Shown: positions 9,461 through 20,186, numbered from the stretch's first letter. The stretch is DNA of 64,000 nt from Corynebacterium sp. 13CS0277 (GCF_002994655.1 NZ_PPDL01000003.1:62001-126000), one strand, 5' to 3'. Translations and numbers: made by a program. Notes: generated by a model not told the origin, from the sequence alone.

Positions 9461-9508
9461 GACAGGGGAGGAGAAGAACGACAGCAGGCGGTACACGCCT
9501 GCGTGGTG

Positions 9509-10075
9509 TCAGCCGACGGGTTCGCTGAGATCGCCGCCGGCCTCCCGGGAACCATCATCGTGGGCGCGGGCCAAGGACACGGCAGTGGCGTCATCCAGCT
9601 TGTCCTCCAGGCGGGCCAGCAGGTCCTTGAGGTCTTCTAGTTCGTGGCGCAGGTAATCACGGGACACCGTCTCACCCAACGCCAGGCGCACGCTCGCGAG
9701 CTCCCGGGCGAGGAACTCCGTATCCGCCTTCGTTTGCTCCGCGCGGCGACGATCGTCGTTGAGCACCGCCCGGTCGCGGTCCTCCTGCCGGTTCTGCGCC
9801 AACAGGATCAAGGGTGCGGCGTAGGCCGCCTGGGTGGAAAACGCCAGGTTCAGCAGGATGAAGGGGTAGGGGTCCCAACTCCAGAAGAACCCGCCGACGT
9901 TGAGCCCAATCCAGATGAGCACGAACACTGTCTGCCAGAACAGGTACTCGCCGGTGCCGAAGAAGCGGGCGACTTTTTCGGCGAAGGCGCCGACGGCGTC
10001 GCCGTCGACCTGGATCAGCTTGCGGCGCTGGCCAGTGGTGGGGGTGTCGAGGACACCACGGGTCTGCTCAGCCAT
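9509..10075 (-). CDS. DUF1003 family membrane protein
   Basis: A 188-residue membrane protein of unknown function. Two membrane helices lie at about residues 45-67 (LFWQTVFVLIWIGLNVGGFFW) and 72-95, followed by a charged helix with coiled-coil character to about 170 (NRQEDRDRAV, then a Leu-heptad stretch RHELEDLKDLLARLEDKLDD). ATG 10075 has AAGGA at a good distance. The gene lies directly after the MgtE_N/CBS gene on the same strand (58 bp) and is probably co-transcribed; this neighbourhood is conserved in actinobacteria and suggests a link to Mg2+ or envelope homeostasis. Confidence 0.8.
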   Translation of the reverse strand: MAEQTRGVLDTPTTGQRRKLIQVDGDAVGAFAEKVARFFGTGEYLFWQTVFVLIWIGLNVGGFFWSWDPYPFILLNLAFSTQAAYAAPLILLAQNRQEDRDRAVLNDDRRRAEQTKADTEFLARELASVRLALGETVSRDYLRHELEDLKDLLARLEDKLDDATAVSLARAHDDGSREAGGDLSEPVG

Positions 10076-10133
10076 GGGGGTTCCTTCCAACGTCGACGGG
10101 GCGGATCACGGGCGGGGGAGAAAAACGGGGGTG

Positions 10134-11444
10134 CTACTTCTGGGGGGTGCGGATGGTGATGCGGCTGCGGGTTTCCTCCGGGCGGATGCCCATCTCACGC
10201 CACCCGTCGGGCAGCATGTGGTCGAGCAGGTCGTCCACGCTCACCGCGCCGAGGAGGTGCTTATCCTCGTCGAGCACCGGACCACACACCAGGTTATAGG
10301 TTGCGAAGTAGCGGGCCGCTGTTTCCTTATCGTCGCTGGCGTACAGCGGCGGCAGGTCGGGGTCCAGGATGCCACTGACCAGGGTGGAGGGGGCTTCCCG
10401 CAGCAGCTTCTGCAGGTGCACGCACCCCAGGTAGCGGCCCGTCGGGGTCGCCGTCGGCGGGCGCACCACGAACACCATCGATGCCAGCGAGGTCGGCAGG
10501 TCCGGGTTGCGGACCGTGGCGAGCGCCTCAGCGACCGTGGTTTGCGGGGAGAGGATCACCGGCTCCGGGGTCATGATCGCGCCGACGGTGTCGTCGGCGA
10601 AGTCCATGAGGCGGCGCACCGGCTCCGACTCCTCGGGGTCCATGAGCTCCAGCAGCACGTCGGCCTTATCGTCGGGCAGTTCGCCCAGCAGGTCGGCCGC
10701 ATCATCCGGGTCCATTTCCTCCAGCACGTCCGCGGCGCGCTCAATCGCGAGCGCCTCGATGAGCTCGGCCTGGTGGTCCTCGGGCAGCTCCTGGAGGATG
10801 TCCGCCAGTCGCTCGTCGTTGAGTTCCTCAGCGACGTCGACACGCTGCGTCGGCGTCAGCCGGTGCATGAGCGTGGCGGCGTCGGCGGGTCGCATGTCAT
10901 CAAACTGGGCGACGAGCTCCGCGGTGGCGGGGGAGTGGTCCGCCGACGTCAGCGACAGGCCGTGCACGTAAGCCCAGGGCACCACGTGCAGGGGTGCCCG
11001 GCGGGCGAAGGTCGATTTTTGCCCGGAGACCGCCACCCGGGAGATCTGCCAGTCGCGGGTGCGGGTCTGTTCGATTTCCACGTCGGCGACCTGCACCGCC
11101 TTGCCGTGAAGGTCCTCCAACTCCGGGTCGTCGACGTGGACGCGGGAGCCAATGATGTCGTTCATGAGCGACAGCTCGCCCGCCCGGCGCTGGAAGGCGC
11201 GCATCGACACCGACCCGCTGACCAGGGTGATTTCGGTGGGGTCGATGGCCGCCACCCGCAGCATCGGTACGAAGATGCGGCGCTTGTTCACCATCTCCAC
11301 CACGAGGCCGACGGCGCGGGTGATGTTGTGCGGCGGGCGGATGGTGACCAGCACGTCGCGGACGCGGCCGATGGGTTCGGTGTCGGGGCCGCGGACAATC
11401 ATGCCGGCGAGGCGCCCCACGTACAGGCGGGTGACGGAACTCAT
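10134..11444 (-). CDS. PRC-barrel / MgtE_N / CBS protein without a transport domain
   Basis: A 436-residue soluble protein with two PRC-like beta-barrel segments (about 1-85 and 90-165), an MgtE_N helical domain (about 175-280: repeated LxxLPxD motifs such as LADILQELPEDHQAEL), and a CBS pair (about 285-410). In MgtE the N-CBS part senses cytosolic Mg2+ and gates a membrane channel. No membrane helices are visible here, so this looks like a stand-alone sensor. The downstream DUF1003 membrane protein could be a partner, and corA is nearby, but both links are inference. Start ATG 11444. Confidence 0.8.
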   Translation of the reverse strand: MSSVTRLYVGRLAGMIVRGPDTEPIGRVRDVLVTIRPPHNITRAVGLVVEMVNKRRIFVPMLRVAAIDPTEITLVSGSVSMRAFQRRAGELSLMNDIIGSRVHVDDPELEDLHGKAVQVADVEIEQTRTRDWQISRVAVSGQKSTFARRAPLHVVPWAYVHGLSLTSADHSPATAELVAQFDDMRPADAATLMHRLTPTQRVDVAEELNDERLADILQELPEDHQAELIEALAIERAADVLEEMDPDDAADLLGELPDDKADVLLELMDPEESEPVRRLMDFADDTVGAIMTPEPVILSPQTTVAEALATVRNPDLPTSLASMVFVVRPPTATPTGRYLGCVHLQKLLREAPSTLVSGILDPDLPPLYASDDKETAARYFATYNLVCGPVLDEDKHLLGAVSVDDLLDHMLPDGWREMGIRPEETRSRITIRTPQK

Positions 11445-11816
11445 GGTGCCCCAGTCTAGCGAGCAGCCCACACCACGCGGTAACGCCCCACCCGCACCCA
11501 CCACCCCTGGCTGCAGGCAGGCGGCGCACCCGCACCGGGCGCGACCGTGCGAGAGATCCCCCGGGGCAGCCACACGACTCGGGGGAAAGGAGGGAACAGA
11601 AGGAGGGGCCAGAAGGAGGGAACACCGCTGAAGTGTGAGACGTTGGTGGAGTAGACACCGGCGGTGTCCCACACGATGCGCATCCCCCACAGCTGTGGTG
11701 CGCCGCCGCAGTGCCCTTCACCCTAGTTTTTCTGTTTTTCTCACACTGTTTCTCCCGCAGTTTTCTGCTGTATCTTGTGCCACGACAATCCCCCAAAAGG
11801 CCGGTTGATACCTCCT
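11445..11816. other. Divergent spacer, MgtE_N/CBS gene and GSP17M-like gene
   Basis: 372 bp between divergent starts. Purine-rich from about 11580. Just before the plus gene the sequence is AT-rich with TATCTT at 11771, a possible -10. Nothing else recognised. Confidence 0.35.
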
Positions 11817-12560
11817 ATGACCACCCCGCGCCCCACCACTGACCCCGCCCCGAGCGCCCGCGCTGCCGTCCGCGCGCCCTTCGGCCCCCGGGAGGCGACC
11901 CTGCGGCAGCTGCCCGACGGCTGGCCCGTCGGTTCCTTCGCCACCTACGCGGAGGCCGAACGCGTCGTCAACGCCCTCGTCGCGGAGCCCGACATTCCTG
12001 CTCACGCGCTCTCTATCGTCGGCGTCAACCCCGTCGAGGTCGAGCACGTCGTGGGGCGGGTGACGTGGCCGAGGATTCTCGTGTCTACCCTCGTGCAGTC
12101 GGTGGTGCTCGGCATGCTCATCGGCGTGTTTTTCTCCATGGGGACCGATGAGCTGGTGTCCACCGTCGGCATGGCCGTGTCGATGACGGTGCTTTTTGGC
12201 CTGGTGGTCACCTTCGTGCCGGCGGTGATGTCGCCCCGCAGGAAGAAGTTCCTCACCCGCACGGAGCTGGTGGCGAGCCGTTACGACGTGGTGTGCGCCC
12301 GGGATATCGCCCCGCGGGCCCGCGACATTGTGCGGGGCGTGCTCGCCGAGGAGCGCGGCAGTGCGCCGCGCGCGAGTACAGGTGCTCCTGCCGGTGCCGG
12401 CACGCCCGCCACCCCGGGGGACGTCTCAGCGGTGCCTGAGCCCACCGCCCCGGTGCCGCCCGCCCCGCAGGACGGCGCCCCCGAGTCCACCGGCTACGGG
12501 CAGCCCCCGGCACAGGCCCCGGGGCACGCTCCGGAGCCGCGCAATCCCTTCGGCGGCTAA
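11817..12560 (+). CDS. General stress protein 17M-like membrane protein
   Basis: A 247-residue protein. Residues 40-75 (GSFATYAEAERVVNALVAEPDI) match the fold seen in GSP17M-type proteins, in which a short alpha/beta domain precedes two membrane helices; here those are at about 82-102 and 110-135 with a short loop. The last 80 residues are Pro/Ala/Gly-rich and probably disordered. The function is unknown. The start is ATG 11817 preceded by CTCCT, so no clear Shine-Dalgarno. Convergent with corA. Confidence 0.65.
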   Translation: MTTPRPTTDPAPSARAAVRAPFGPREATLRQLPDGWPVGSFATYAEAERVVNALVAEPDIPAHALSIVGVNPVEVEHVVGRVTWPRILVSTLVQSVVLGMLIGVFFSMGTDELVSTVGMAVSMTVLFGLVVTFVPAVMSPRRKKFLTRTELVASRYDVVCARDIAPRARDIVRGVLAEERGSAPRASTGAPAGAGTPATPGDVSAVPEPTAPVPPAPQDGAPESTGYGQPPAQAPGHAPEPRNPFGG

Positions 12561-12636
12561 ACCGGGCGCACCCCAGCACCCCAACACCCCGTCACCGCGT
12601 GGGGTGCCCGCAGTGCCCCGCACACACACGTGCCCC

Positions 12637-12664
12637 GCAGCAGTCACCTTCGGGTGCGTGCTGC
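12637..12664 (+). terminator. Hairpin between convergent GSP17M-like gene and corA
   Basis: GCAGCA/TGCTGC and inner CACC/GGTG around a TTCG loop (12637-12642, 12645-12648, 12653-12656, 12659-12664), ending in CTT and touching the corA stop. A weaker CACCCC/GGGGTG hairpin lies at 12585-12606. Confidence 0.55.
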
Positions 12665-13795
12665 TTAGAGCCAGCGCTTGTGCTTCATGAAAATCCACAA
12701 CACCACGACCGACAGGGCCATGGCGGCCAGGCACACGTAGTAGCCGTAGGTGCTGTGCAATTCCGGCATGTTGTCGAAGTTCATGCCGTAGATACCGGCG
12801 ATCATGGTGGGCAGTGCCGCCATGCCGACCAGCGCGGAAATCTTGCGCATGTCGTTGTTCTGCTGCAAAGAAATCATCGCCACGCCGGCATCAATCAGGG
12901 CGGAGAGCCGCTCATCGTAGGAGGCGATCTGGTCGGCGGCGAGCAGCTCGTGGTCGAGGACGTCACGGTAGTAGGAGCGCAGCTCCTTCGACAAAATGTC
13001 GTGGTGGTTCGCGATCAAGCTGCGCAGCGCCGTCGACAGGGGGTCGATGGCGTGCCGCATCTCCAGGATCTCCCTTTTGAGCATGTAGATCTGCTCAATG
13101 TCGAAGCGGGTGTCGGGAGTAAACACTTCGGTCTCCAGCTCGTCGACGTCTGTCGACAGCTGGTGCGCAATCGTCAGGTACTGGTCGACCAAGATGTCGG
13201 CGACCACCCAGGAAATACCCGCCGGGCCCATCGCCACCTGCTCCGGCTCCGCCTCCACGAGGCGCCGGATCTGTGCCAAGGGGGCGGTGCCGGTGTGGGT
13301 AATGGTGATGATGAAGTCCGGCCCGAGAATCATCTGCACCTCACCGGTGGAGATGATCTCTTTCGCGTCGGCCACCGACTCGTGTTCCTTGTACTGCACG
13401 GAGCGCACCACGAAGAACAACTGATCGTCGTAGCGCTCCACCTTGGGGCGCTGGTGGGCGGTCACCGCGTCCTCCACGATGAGTTCGTGGACGTCGTAGG
13501 CGTTCGCGATGGCGATCATCTGGCGCTCGTCCGGCTCCCGCAACGCCAGCCACACGAAGCCCTTGCCGCGGCGGCGCACTTCCTCCAGGGCGCTGAGGTA
13601 GGTGTACTGGGTTTTCTCGGCGGCGCCGTCGCAGTACACCGCGCAGCGCTCGATGGCGGCTTCCACGGGGGCGGGCCGGGCGGGGGTGTGCGGCCGTGCC
13701 GGAGACTTTGAGCCGCCGTTTTTGGCTTTGCTGGCCTGCGCCTTGGCCGCGCCTGCGGCGGCCTTGACGGGCTTCATGAGCGGATTGGTCGCCAC
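12665..13795 (-). CDS. corA: CorA-family magnesium/cobalt transporter
   Basis: A divalent cation channel of the plasma membrane; CorA forms pentamers with the selectivity motif GMN. YGMNFDNMPEL is seen at about residue 337, between the last two membrane helices (about 318-338 and 352-372). The large N-terminal part forms the cytosolic funnel, and the C terminus KHKRWL is basic as expected. Start GTG 13795 (376 residues) has AAGGGGG 7 nt upstream. The first 60 residues are Ala/Lys/Pro-rich, an extension compared with E. coli CorA. No Mg2+ riboswitch is recognisable in the leader. Confidence 0.92.
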   Translation of the reverse strand: MATNPLMKPVKAAAGAAKAQASKAKNGGSKSPARPHTPARPAPVEAAIERCAVYCDGAAEKTQYTYLSALEEVRRRGKGFVWLALREPDERQMIAIANAYDVHELIVEDAVTAHQRPKVERYDDQLFFVVRSVQYKEHESVADAKEIISTGEVQMILGPDFIITITHTGTAPLAQIRRLVEAEPEQVAMGPAGISWVVADILVDQYLTIAHQLSTDVDELETEVFTPDTRFDIEQIYMLKREILEMRHAIDPLSTALRSLIANHHDILSKELRSYYRDVLDHELLAADQIASYDERLSALIDAGVAMISLQQNNDMRKISALVGMAALPTMIAGIYGMNFDNMPELHSTYGYYVCLAAMALSVVVLWIFMKHKRWL

Positions 13796-14257
13796 GGTGC
13801 GCCCCCTTCGTGGTGCTGAGCGAGTCGAATGCGGGTGGTTGTGCGGCGCGGGCTGTGCGCCGCGCGGCACTGCCTGCCGCGCCAACCACCGCCCATGCTA
13901 AACCCCACGCAGCAGCGACAACAAAGCACGCCACAGGTAGCGCGCGAGGCGAGCGCTGTTCCACGGCACGCATGCCCGCGCGCCCCGTGTGCGGGCGCGT
14001 CCCCTTGACCGCGCAGTGCGCGCCCCCGGAAGGCTCAGTGCGCGTGCCGGCAGACCACTGGCCACCCCGAGATAGGACAAGGGGGTGTCCGCGGGCGGGG
14101 CGGGTGCGGGCCGGCGGGTAAGATGAGCGCGGTTGGCTCACATTGCCTTCCCACCCCTGACAAGCCACCTTTCTCCCCGCCGCACCCCGACGCGCGCGGC
14201 ACCCCACGCGGTGCCCGACACCGGGACTGGCTGGCGGGGTGTGACCCGAGGAGCGCG
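13796..14257. other. Divergent spacer, corA and lipoprotein gene
   Basis: 462 bp between divergent genes; must carry both promoters. No convincing promoter hexamers or operators. An open frame runs through it into the lipoprotein gene but lacks a signal peptide in phase. Confidence 0.35.
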
Positions 14258-14998
14258 TTGACTGTTTCGACCCCGCCCGCACCGGAAGCCTCCGCCGCGG
14301 CGACGACCCGCCCCTACTACTCCACGGCCGCAGTCCTCACGGCCGCTGCCGCCCTCGTAGGGATGCTCAGTGGCTGCGCGGAGGAACCCACCCGGGAACC
14401 GATCGCCGGCTCCACGTCGGCGGTGCGGGTCATCATCGACGACTCGCGCCCCATGCAGGGCCTCGTTAGTGAGCTGTACATGAAGACGCTCAACGGGCAC
14501 GGGCGGACCGCCCTGCCGTACCGGCCGACCGACACCGACCCCACCAGGCCCCGCTTCGAGGCACTCACCGCAGGCGACGCCGATGTCGTCGTCGGCTGCA
14601 TGGGGGAGCTGCTGGAGGAACTCAACCCGCTGGCTGCGGCGAAAATCTCCGAAGAATACACCGCAGCCCTGGACGCCGGCGAGATCAGCGCCAACGATGG
14701 CACCTGGCGGGAAACCACTTACACGGCCTTGGTGAACTCCCTGCCGGGCAGCCTGGCCGCCACCGACCCCTCCAGCGCGACCGCCTGCAAGGAGTCCACG
14801 CCGAAGCTGCCGCAAAACATTGTGCCGATCTACCGCAAGCCGGTGCTCAACCGGGACGCGCGACTCATCATGAATAAGGTCACCGGCACGATGAGCACCG
14901 AGGACATCGAAGAACTCTCGGCGCAGATGTCCCAGTCCGGCTCGGTCTCTGAGGTGCTCGGCCCCTACATGGCCGCCCACGACCTGCAGGGGCCCTAA
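14258..14998 (+). CDS. Secreted lipoprotein, glycine-betaine-binding-like
   Basis: A 246-residue protein with a lipobox LSGC (lipid Cys40) after a hydrophobic stretch at residues 24-38, so it should be anchored on the outer face of the membrane. The mature part (VRVIIDDSRPMQGLVSELY, then FEALTAGDADVVVGCMGELLEELNP) resembles the first lobe of OpuAC-type substrate-binding proteins, in which a GDADV motif precedes the ligand site. No permease or ATPase gene is adjacent, so the ligand is unknown. TTG 14258 is preferred because GAGGAG stands 4 nt before it and the signal peptide then has normal length. Confidence 0.65.
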   Translation: MTVSTPPAPEASAAATTRPYYSTAAVLTAAAALVGMLSGCAEEPTREPIAGSTSAVRVIIDDSRPMQGLVSELYMKTLNGHGRTALPYRPTDTDPTRPRFEALTAGDADVVVGCMGELLEELNPLAAAKISEEYTAALDAGEISANDGTWRETTYTALVNSLPGSLAATDPSSATACKESTPKLPQNIVPIYRKPVLNRDARLIMNKVTGTMSTEDIEELSAQMSQSGSVSEVLGPYMAAHDLQGP

Positions 14999-15062
14999 GC
15001 CACAAGGCCCGAGAAACACCCGCGCCAACAGACATGGCCCTCACCGGGCGCGGCCTGCTGCC

Positions 15063-15094
15063 AGCCCCGCAGAGAAGACGTCTGCGGGGCTTTT
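15063..15094 (+). terminator. Intrinsic terminator of the lipoprotein gene
   Basis: A perfect 11-bp stem (15063-15073 with 15081-15091), 7-nt loop, then TTTT. It is 65 bp past the stop. Confidence 0.88.
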
Positions 15095-16117
15095 CTCAGT
15101 GCTCCAGGCGTTGCCGGTGTCGCGGGGCACGCGGACGGCGCTCAACCGCACACGGGGGAGGAGTCACCCGTGCCCTCACCCTCACGGTGACGCCGGGCCC
15201 GCTGCTGCGGGCGCTGCCCGTGCCGGGCCACAGGACTGCCCACCTGAGGGCGCCCCGAGGGCCGCCCCGCCCGGGAGGCGGCGCGCCGGGCACCGGTGTC
15301 GTCCGCCGCAGTATTCGCGCCCGAGAGGGTGTGTGCGGGGCAGGGCACGTGCGGTTGGGCGTCGAGCCGCAGCCGCACATTCGCCTGGAAGGTTCCGGCG
15401 CCGGCCGTGCGGAAGGCTGCGGGGGCGGGGCGTCCCCGCCGGTGCCGGGGTGCAGGTTCGGCGGGCGCTGCGCCGGGTGGCTGTGGTTGGCGGTGGTCAT
15501 GCATGTGTGTGTCACTCCTTGGGCTAGGCATGAGGAATATTGCCCACCGGCCGCAGTGTGTGGCGCGGATGGTGGGATCACTTCGAGGTGGTGACAGGGG
15601 AGGGCACGCCCGAGATACGGTCATCCGCCCCCGCGCCGCTGGCGGCCACACCTTGGGGGGCACGCCCCACCGCCGCCTCAGAAGCGGGTGCGTGCCCCGT
15701 GCAGGCACGTGCGCCAAGCGTTGTGTGGCGTGGTGCCCCGTGACGCGCGGCGCAGCGGCCCACAGGTGCGGGGCCGACGTCGTGCATTCGCCGGCTGCCA
15801 CCCGCGGGCCTGTCGGCAGGGTGTGCGGGCCTGCCGGGTGCGGGTGTGCTGTCGCGTGCGCGCTGAGGCGGGGTGGGGTGGTGTGCTCCCTTCGGTGTGC
15901 GTGGTGTGGCCAGTGGCCGGGGTGGGTGGATGACGTGGGGTGCGTTCCTGTCACGAGTCCTAGACACGCGGTGGACCAAGAATGGTTCCCCGAGTCCCCG
16001 ATATCGGCCCCACACACATGTGGGCTGTGGTGCCGATACGTTGCAGGCATTATGCACACACACATTCATGCAAGGAAAGCATGTCATGCCCAACGCGTTA
16101 TACATGGGCGCAAAAAA
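15095..16117. other. Large gene-free stretch before odhA terminator
   Basis: About 1 kb between convergent units. Open frames exist on both strands, but their composition (runs of His, Pro, Arg, Cys) is that of GC-rich non-coding DNA. One minus-strand candidate near 15501-15142 has an AAGGAG-like site but no recognisable family. It may be a decayed gene. Confidence 0.4.
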
Positions 16118-16160
16118 CCACCCCGCGTGCCCTGTGCTGAGGACAGGGAACGCGGGGTGG
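16118..16160 (-). terminator. Intrinsic terminator of odhA
   Basis: An 11-bp stem (16118-16128 with 16150-16160) and inner CCCTGT/ACAGGG, followed on the minus strand by six T residues (16117-16112). 43 bp past the odhA stop. Confidence 0.93.
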
Positions 16161-16202
16161 TGGGCAGTGGTGCCGGCGTCGGGCGGGCGCCTGTGGGGAG
16201 GG

Positions 16203-19200
16203 TTACTCCTCGAAGGCGGCCTGCAGCAGCTGCTCCTGCTCGAAGGCGTGGACCTTCGCCAGGCCGGTGGAGGTGGAGGACTGCGCGCGGCGGGAGATGC
16301 GCTTCATCGGCAGCATGCCCGGGATGAGCTCCGGGAGGTGCAGGCCGAGGAAGGGCCACGGGCCTTGGTTGGCGGGCTCGTCCTGGCAGAAGCGGATCTC
16401 GGTGGCGTTCGGGTAGCAGTCGAACGCTTCCTTCAGGCGGTTGAAGGGGATCGGGTGCAGCATCTCGATGCGGACGATGGCCACATCCTCACGGCCCAGC
16501 TTCTTGCGGCGCTTCTCCAGCTCGTAGTACAGCTTGCCGGAGACCAGCATGATGGTCTTCACCGCAGCGGCGTCACCGATGATCTTGCCGTCGCGGTCCA
16601 CCAGGCGGGGATCGTTGATGACGGAGCGGAACTTGGTGACCTCGGTGAAGTCCTCCACCGGGGAGGCCGCGTCCTTGAGGCGCAGCATCGACTTCGGGGT
16701 GAAGACGACCAGGGGGCGCTTGAGGTCGGACAGGGCGTGGCGGCGCAGCAAGTGGAAGTGGTTCGCCGGGGTGGAGGGCTGGGCGACCGTCATGGAACCC
16801 TCGGCGCACAGCTGCAGGTAGCGCTCAATGCGGGCGGAGGAGTGGTCGGGGCCCATGCCCTCGTAGCCGTGGGGCAGCAGCAGGATGACGCTGGAGGTCT
16901 GGCCCCACTTCGCCTCACCGGAGCACACGTACTCGTCGATGATGGTCTGGGCGCCGTTGGCGAAGTCGCCGAACTGGGCCTCCCACGCCACGACTGCGTC
17001 GGGGTTGCCGACGGAGTAGCCGTACTCGAAGCCCATGCCGGCGTACTCGGTCAGGGCGGAGTTGTAGACGAGGAACTTGCCGGAGCCCTGGGAACGAGCC
17101 AGGTCGTCGATGGGGTTGTACTCGGCGGCGGTGTTCGGGTCGATCATCACCGCGTGGCGCTGGGTGAAGGTACCGCGGCGGGAATCCTCACCGGCGAGGC
17201 GCACCAGCTTGCCCTCAAGGGCGAGGGAGCCGAAGGCGAGCAGCTCGCCCCAACCCCAGTCGATGCCGCCCTCGCGGACGGATTCGGCGCGCTTGGCGGC
17301 CACAGGCGCCACGCGCGGGTGGGGGCTGAAGCCCTCGGGCACGTTGACGTAGCTCTGCCCGATTTCGATCATCGTCTCCCGGGAGATCGACGTATCCAGG
17401 CCGTGGGGCAGCTGCTGGGAGGCGGTGATGCCTTCCTGGGCGGTGACCTGACGCTTCTCGGCGAGCTTGACCTCGTTGAAGACGGACTCCATCTGGTCGT
17501 GGAAGTCGCGCGCCACAGCCTCGGCATCCTCGGCGTTGAGGTCGCCACGGCCCACCAGGTCCTCGGTGTACTTGGTGCGGGTGGTTTCCTTGTTGTCGAT
17601 GATGTCGTACATCTGCGGCTGCGTCATCGACGGGTCGTCGGCCTCGTTGTGGCCGCGGCGGCGGTAGCACACGAGGTCAATGAACACGTCCTTGCCGAAG
17701 CGGCGGCGGTACTCGGTCGCCAGGCGGCCGACCCACACCACAGCCTCCGGGTCGTCGCCGTTGACGTGGAACACCGGGCAGCCGAAGGCCTTGGCGATGT
17801 CGGTGGCGTACTGGGAGGAGCGGGAGGAATCCGGGGTGGTGGTGAAACCAATCTGGTTGTTGACCACGATGTGGATGGTGCCGCCGACGGTGTAGCCGCG
17901 CAGCTGCGCCAGGTTGATGGTCTCCGGGACGATGCCCAGGCCCGCGAAGGCGGCGTCGCCGTGCAGCAGGATCGGCACGACGGTGTAGCCGTCTTCGCCG
18001 AGGTCGAGGATGTCCTGCTTGGCGCGGGCGATGCCCTCCATGACGGGGTTGACGGCCTCGAGGTGCGAGGGGTTCGCCGTGAGCGTCACCTTGATTTCGC
18101 CGTCGCCGAACATCTGCAGGTACTGGCCCTCAGCACCGAGGTGGTACTTGACGTCGCCGGAGCCGCCGGCCTGCGCCGGGTCGATGTTGCCCTCGAACTC
18201 GTTGAACAGGGTGTGCAGCGGCTTGCCCACAATGTTGGCCAGCACGTTGAGGCGGCCACGGTGCGGCATACCGATGACGACCTCGTCGAGGCCCTGGCCG
18301 GCCGCGGTATCGATCGCGGCGTCCATGAGCGGGATGAGGGACTCGGCACCCTCGAGGGAGAAGCGCTTCTGGCCGACGTACTTGGTCTGCAGGAAGTTCT
18401 CGAAGGCCTCGGCGGCGTTGAGCTTCTGCAGGATGTACTTCTGCTCCGCGGGGGTGGCCTTCGGCTGGCCCTCCTCGAGGCGGTTCTGCAGCCAGATGCG
18501 CTCATCGCGGTCGAGGATGTGGGTGTACTCGGAGCCGACCTTCAGGGTGTAGGCGGCGCGCAGCTTCGCGAGCACCTCGCGCAGCGTCATCGTCTCCCGG
18601 CCGTCGAAACCACCGACGTTGAAGGTGCGGTCGAGGTCCCACAGGGTCAGGCCGTGGGTTTCGATCTGCAGGTCACGGTGGTCCGGCACCGGCAGGCCCG
18701 GCTGCTGCCAGTGCAACGGGTTGACGTCGGCGATGAGGTGGCCGCGGGAACGGTAGGCCTCGATGAGCTGCATGACGCGGGTGTTCTTGTCCACCCCACG
18801 GTTGGGGATGTCCTGCGCCCAGCGCATCGGGGAGTAGGGCACCCCCATGACCTCAAAGATGTGATCCCAGAAGTGGTCGTCGACCAGCAGCTGGCTCATG
18901 GTGCGGAGGAACTCGCCGGACTCCGCGCCCTGGATGATGCGGTGATCGTAGGTGGAGGTGATGGTGACGAGCTTGCCGACACCCAGCTCCGCGAGGCGAT
19001 CCTCGGAGGCGCCCTGGAACTCGGCCGGGTAATCCATGGAACCGACGCCAATGATCGCGCCCTGGCCCTTGGTCAGGCGGGGCACGGAGTGGCGGGTACC
19101 GATACCACCGGGGTTCGTCAGGGAGATCGTCACCCCGGCGAAGTCCTTGCCGGTGAGCTTGCCGTTGCGGCCGCGGCGGACGATGTCCTCGTAGGCGTCG

Positions 19201-19892
19201 ACGAACTCGGAGAACGACAGGTTCTCACACTCACGGATCGCGGCGACGACGAGCGCGCGGGAGCCGTCCTTCTGCGGCAGGTCGATCGCCAGGCCCAGGT
19301 TGATGTGCTCCGGGACGACGAGGGTCGGCTTGCCGTCGACGACCTCGTAGGCGTTGTTCATGTCCGGGTGGGCCATGACGGCCTTGACCATGGCGTAGCC
19401 GATGATGTGGGTAAACGAGATCTTGCCGCCGCGGGTGCGGCGCAGGTGCTCGTTGATCATCGCGCGGTTTTCGAACATCAGCCGGGCCGGCATGTCGCGC
19501 ACCGAGGTGGCGGTCGGCACCTCGAGGGAGAGGTCCATGTTCTTCGCGATCGCCTTGGCGATGCCCGTCATGGTGGTCTTGCCGGCCTCCGGCAGCTCCC
19601 GGGTGCGGTTGAGCGGGCTTGCGGCCTTGCGCTTTTCTTCCGCCACCTTCGCCTCGTGGGTCTGCGCCGTCGTGCCCGGGCCGGCGGACCGCGGCTTCGA
19701 CGCCGCGGGCTGGGCGGCGGGCTGCGCGGCGGGGGCGGGGCTGGCGGGCTGGGCAGGGGTGCTCGGGGCACCGTCCTGCGACTCAAACAGCTCGCGCCAC
19801 TCCTTGTCCACCGAGTTCGGGTCTTTCTTAAACTGCTGGTACATCTCGTCTACCAGCCACTGGTTCTGGCCGAACTGTGTTGCGCTGCTCAC
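16203..19892 (-). CDS. odhA: 2-oxoglutarate dehydrogenase, fused E2-E1 (OdhA/Kgd)
   Basis: The TCA-cycle enzyme that decarboxylates 2-oxoglutarate. The 1229-residue protein has the actinobacterial fusion: a short N-terminal segment ([15 protein letters not shown]), a Pro/Ala linker (about 45-85), an E2 acyltransferase core (about 105-345, with [11 protein letters not shown] near 314), and the thiamine-diphosphate E1 part (about 385-1229, including [11 protein letters not shown] near 540 and VNNQIGFTT near 680). The lipoyl domain is missing, so it must borrow one from AceF. In C. glutamicum the enzyme is inhibited by unphosphorylated OdhI. GTG 19892 matches the known corynebacterial N terminus; ATG 19910 would add six residues. 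Confidence 0.95.
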   Translation of the reverse strand: MSSATQFGQNQWLVDEMYQQFKKDPNSVDKEWRELFESQDGAPSTPAQPASPAPAAQPAAQPAASKPRSAGPGTTAQTHEAKVAEEKRKAASPLNRTRELPEAGKTTMTGIAKAIAKNMDLSLEVPTATSVRDMPARLMFENRAMINEHLRRTRGGKISFTHIIGYAMVKAVMAHPDMNNAYEVVDGKPTLVVPEHINLGLAIDLPQKDGSRALVVAAIRECENLSFSEFVDAYEDIVRRGRNGKLTGKDFAGVTISLTNPGGIGTRHSVPRLTKGQGAIIGVGSMDYPAEFQGASEDRLAELGVGKLVTITSTYDHRIIQGAESGEFLRTMSQLLVDDHFWDHIFEVMGVPYSPMRWAQDIPNRGVDKNTRVMQLIEAYRSRGHLIADVNPLHWQQPGLPVPDHRDLQIETHGLTLWDLDRTFNVGGFDGRETMTLREVLAKLRAAYTLKVGSEYTHILDRDERIWLQNRLEEGQPKATPAEQKYILQKLNAAEAFENFLQTKYVGQKRFSLEGAESLIPLMDAAIDTAAGQGLDEVVIGMPHRGRLNVLANIVGKPLHTLFNEFEGNIDPAQAGGSGDVKYHLGAEGQYLQMFGDGEIKVTLTANPSHLEAVNPVMEGIARAKQDILDLGEDGYTVVPILLHGDAAFAGLGIVPETINLAQLRGYTVGGTIHIVVNNQIGFTTTPDSSRSSQYATDIAKAFGCPVFHVNGDDPEAVVWVGRLATEYRRRFGKDVFIDLVCYRRRGHNEADDPSMTQPQMYDIIDNKETTRTKYTEDLVGRGDLNAEDAEAVARDFHDQMESVFNEVKLAEKRQVTAQEGITASQQLPHGLDTSISRETMIEIGQSYVNVPEGFSPHPRVAPVAAKRAESVREGGIDWGWGELLAFGSLALEGKLVRLAGEDSRRGTFTQRHAVMIDPNTAAEYNPIDDLARSQGSGKFLVYNSALTEYAGMGFEYGYSVGNPDAVVAWEAQFGDFANGAQTIIDEYVCSGEAKWGQTSSVILLLPHGYEGMGPDHSSARIERYLQLCAEGSMTVAQPSTPANHFHLLRRHALSDLKRPLVVFTPKSMLRLKDAASPVEDFTEVTKFRSVINDPRLVDRDGKIIGDAAAVKTIMLVSGKLYYELEKRRKKLGREDVAIVRIEMLHPIPFNRLKEAFDCYPNATEIRFCQDEPANQGPWPFLGLHLPELIPGMLPMKRISRRAQSSTSTGLAKVHAFEQEQLLQAAFEE

Positions 19893-20186
19893 GGCAGGTG
19901 CTCGCCTCATTTCTTCTGAAAACGACAAGTGGGTCAATCGTTGCTCGGTAGTTCAAACCCGCCCCACTCCCAGCTATTCCACACCCCACCTCCTCCCGCC
20001 CGTCGCCGCAGGGTGCGCGCCTGCCGGCTGCAGCACCTCCCGGGGGTGCCGGGTGGGCGGCGGGGGTAGCGGGCGCACACACCGTCACAGGGCTGGGCAG
20101 TGTGGGACACCGGGTGGAGTCGTGGGGGTGGAGTCTGTGAGTGCTCGTATGGGGGTAGGGAAGGCTCGAATTCGCTTGCCTACAGG

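Noticed and set aside
15142..15501. Minus-strand frame with AAGGAG upstream (starts MHDHRQPQPPG)
   Set aside because: The ribosome-binding-like site is good, but the protein is low-complexity, not similar to any family, and the other frames look equally open.
16082..16141. 19-codon frame with AAGGA before ATG
   Set aside because: It runs into the odhA terminator on the opposite strand and has no supporting feature.
15873..19919. Very long plus-strand open frame opposite odhA
   Set aside because: It is antisense to a well-supported gene and consists of Val/Gly/Leu/His-rich sequence, typical of the shadow of a GC-rich gene.
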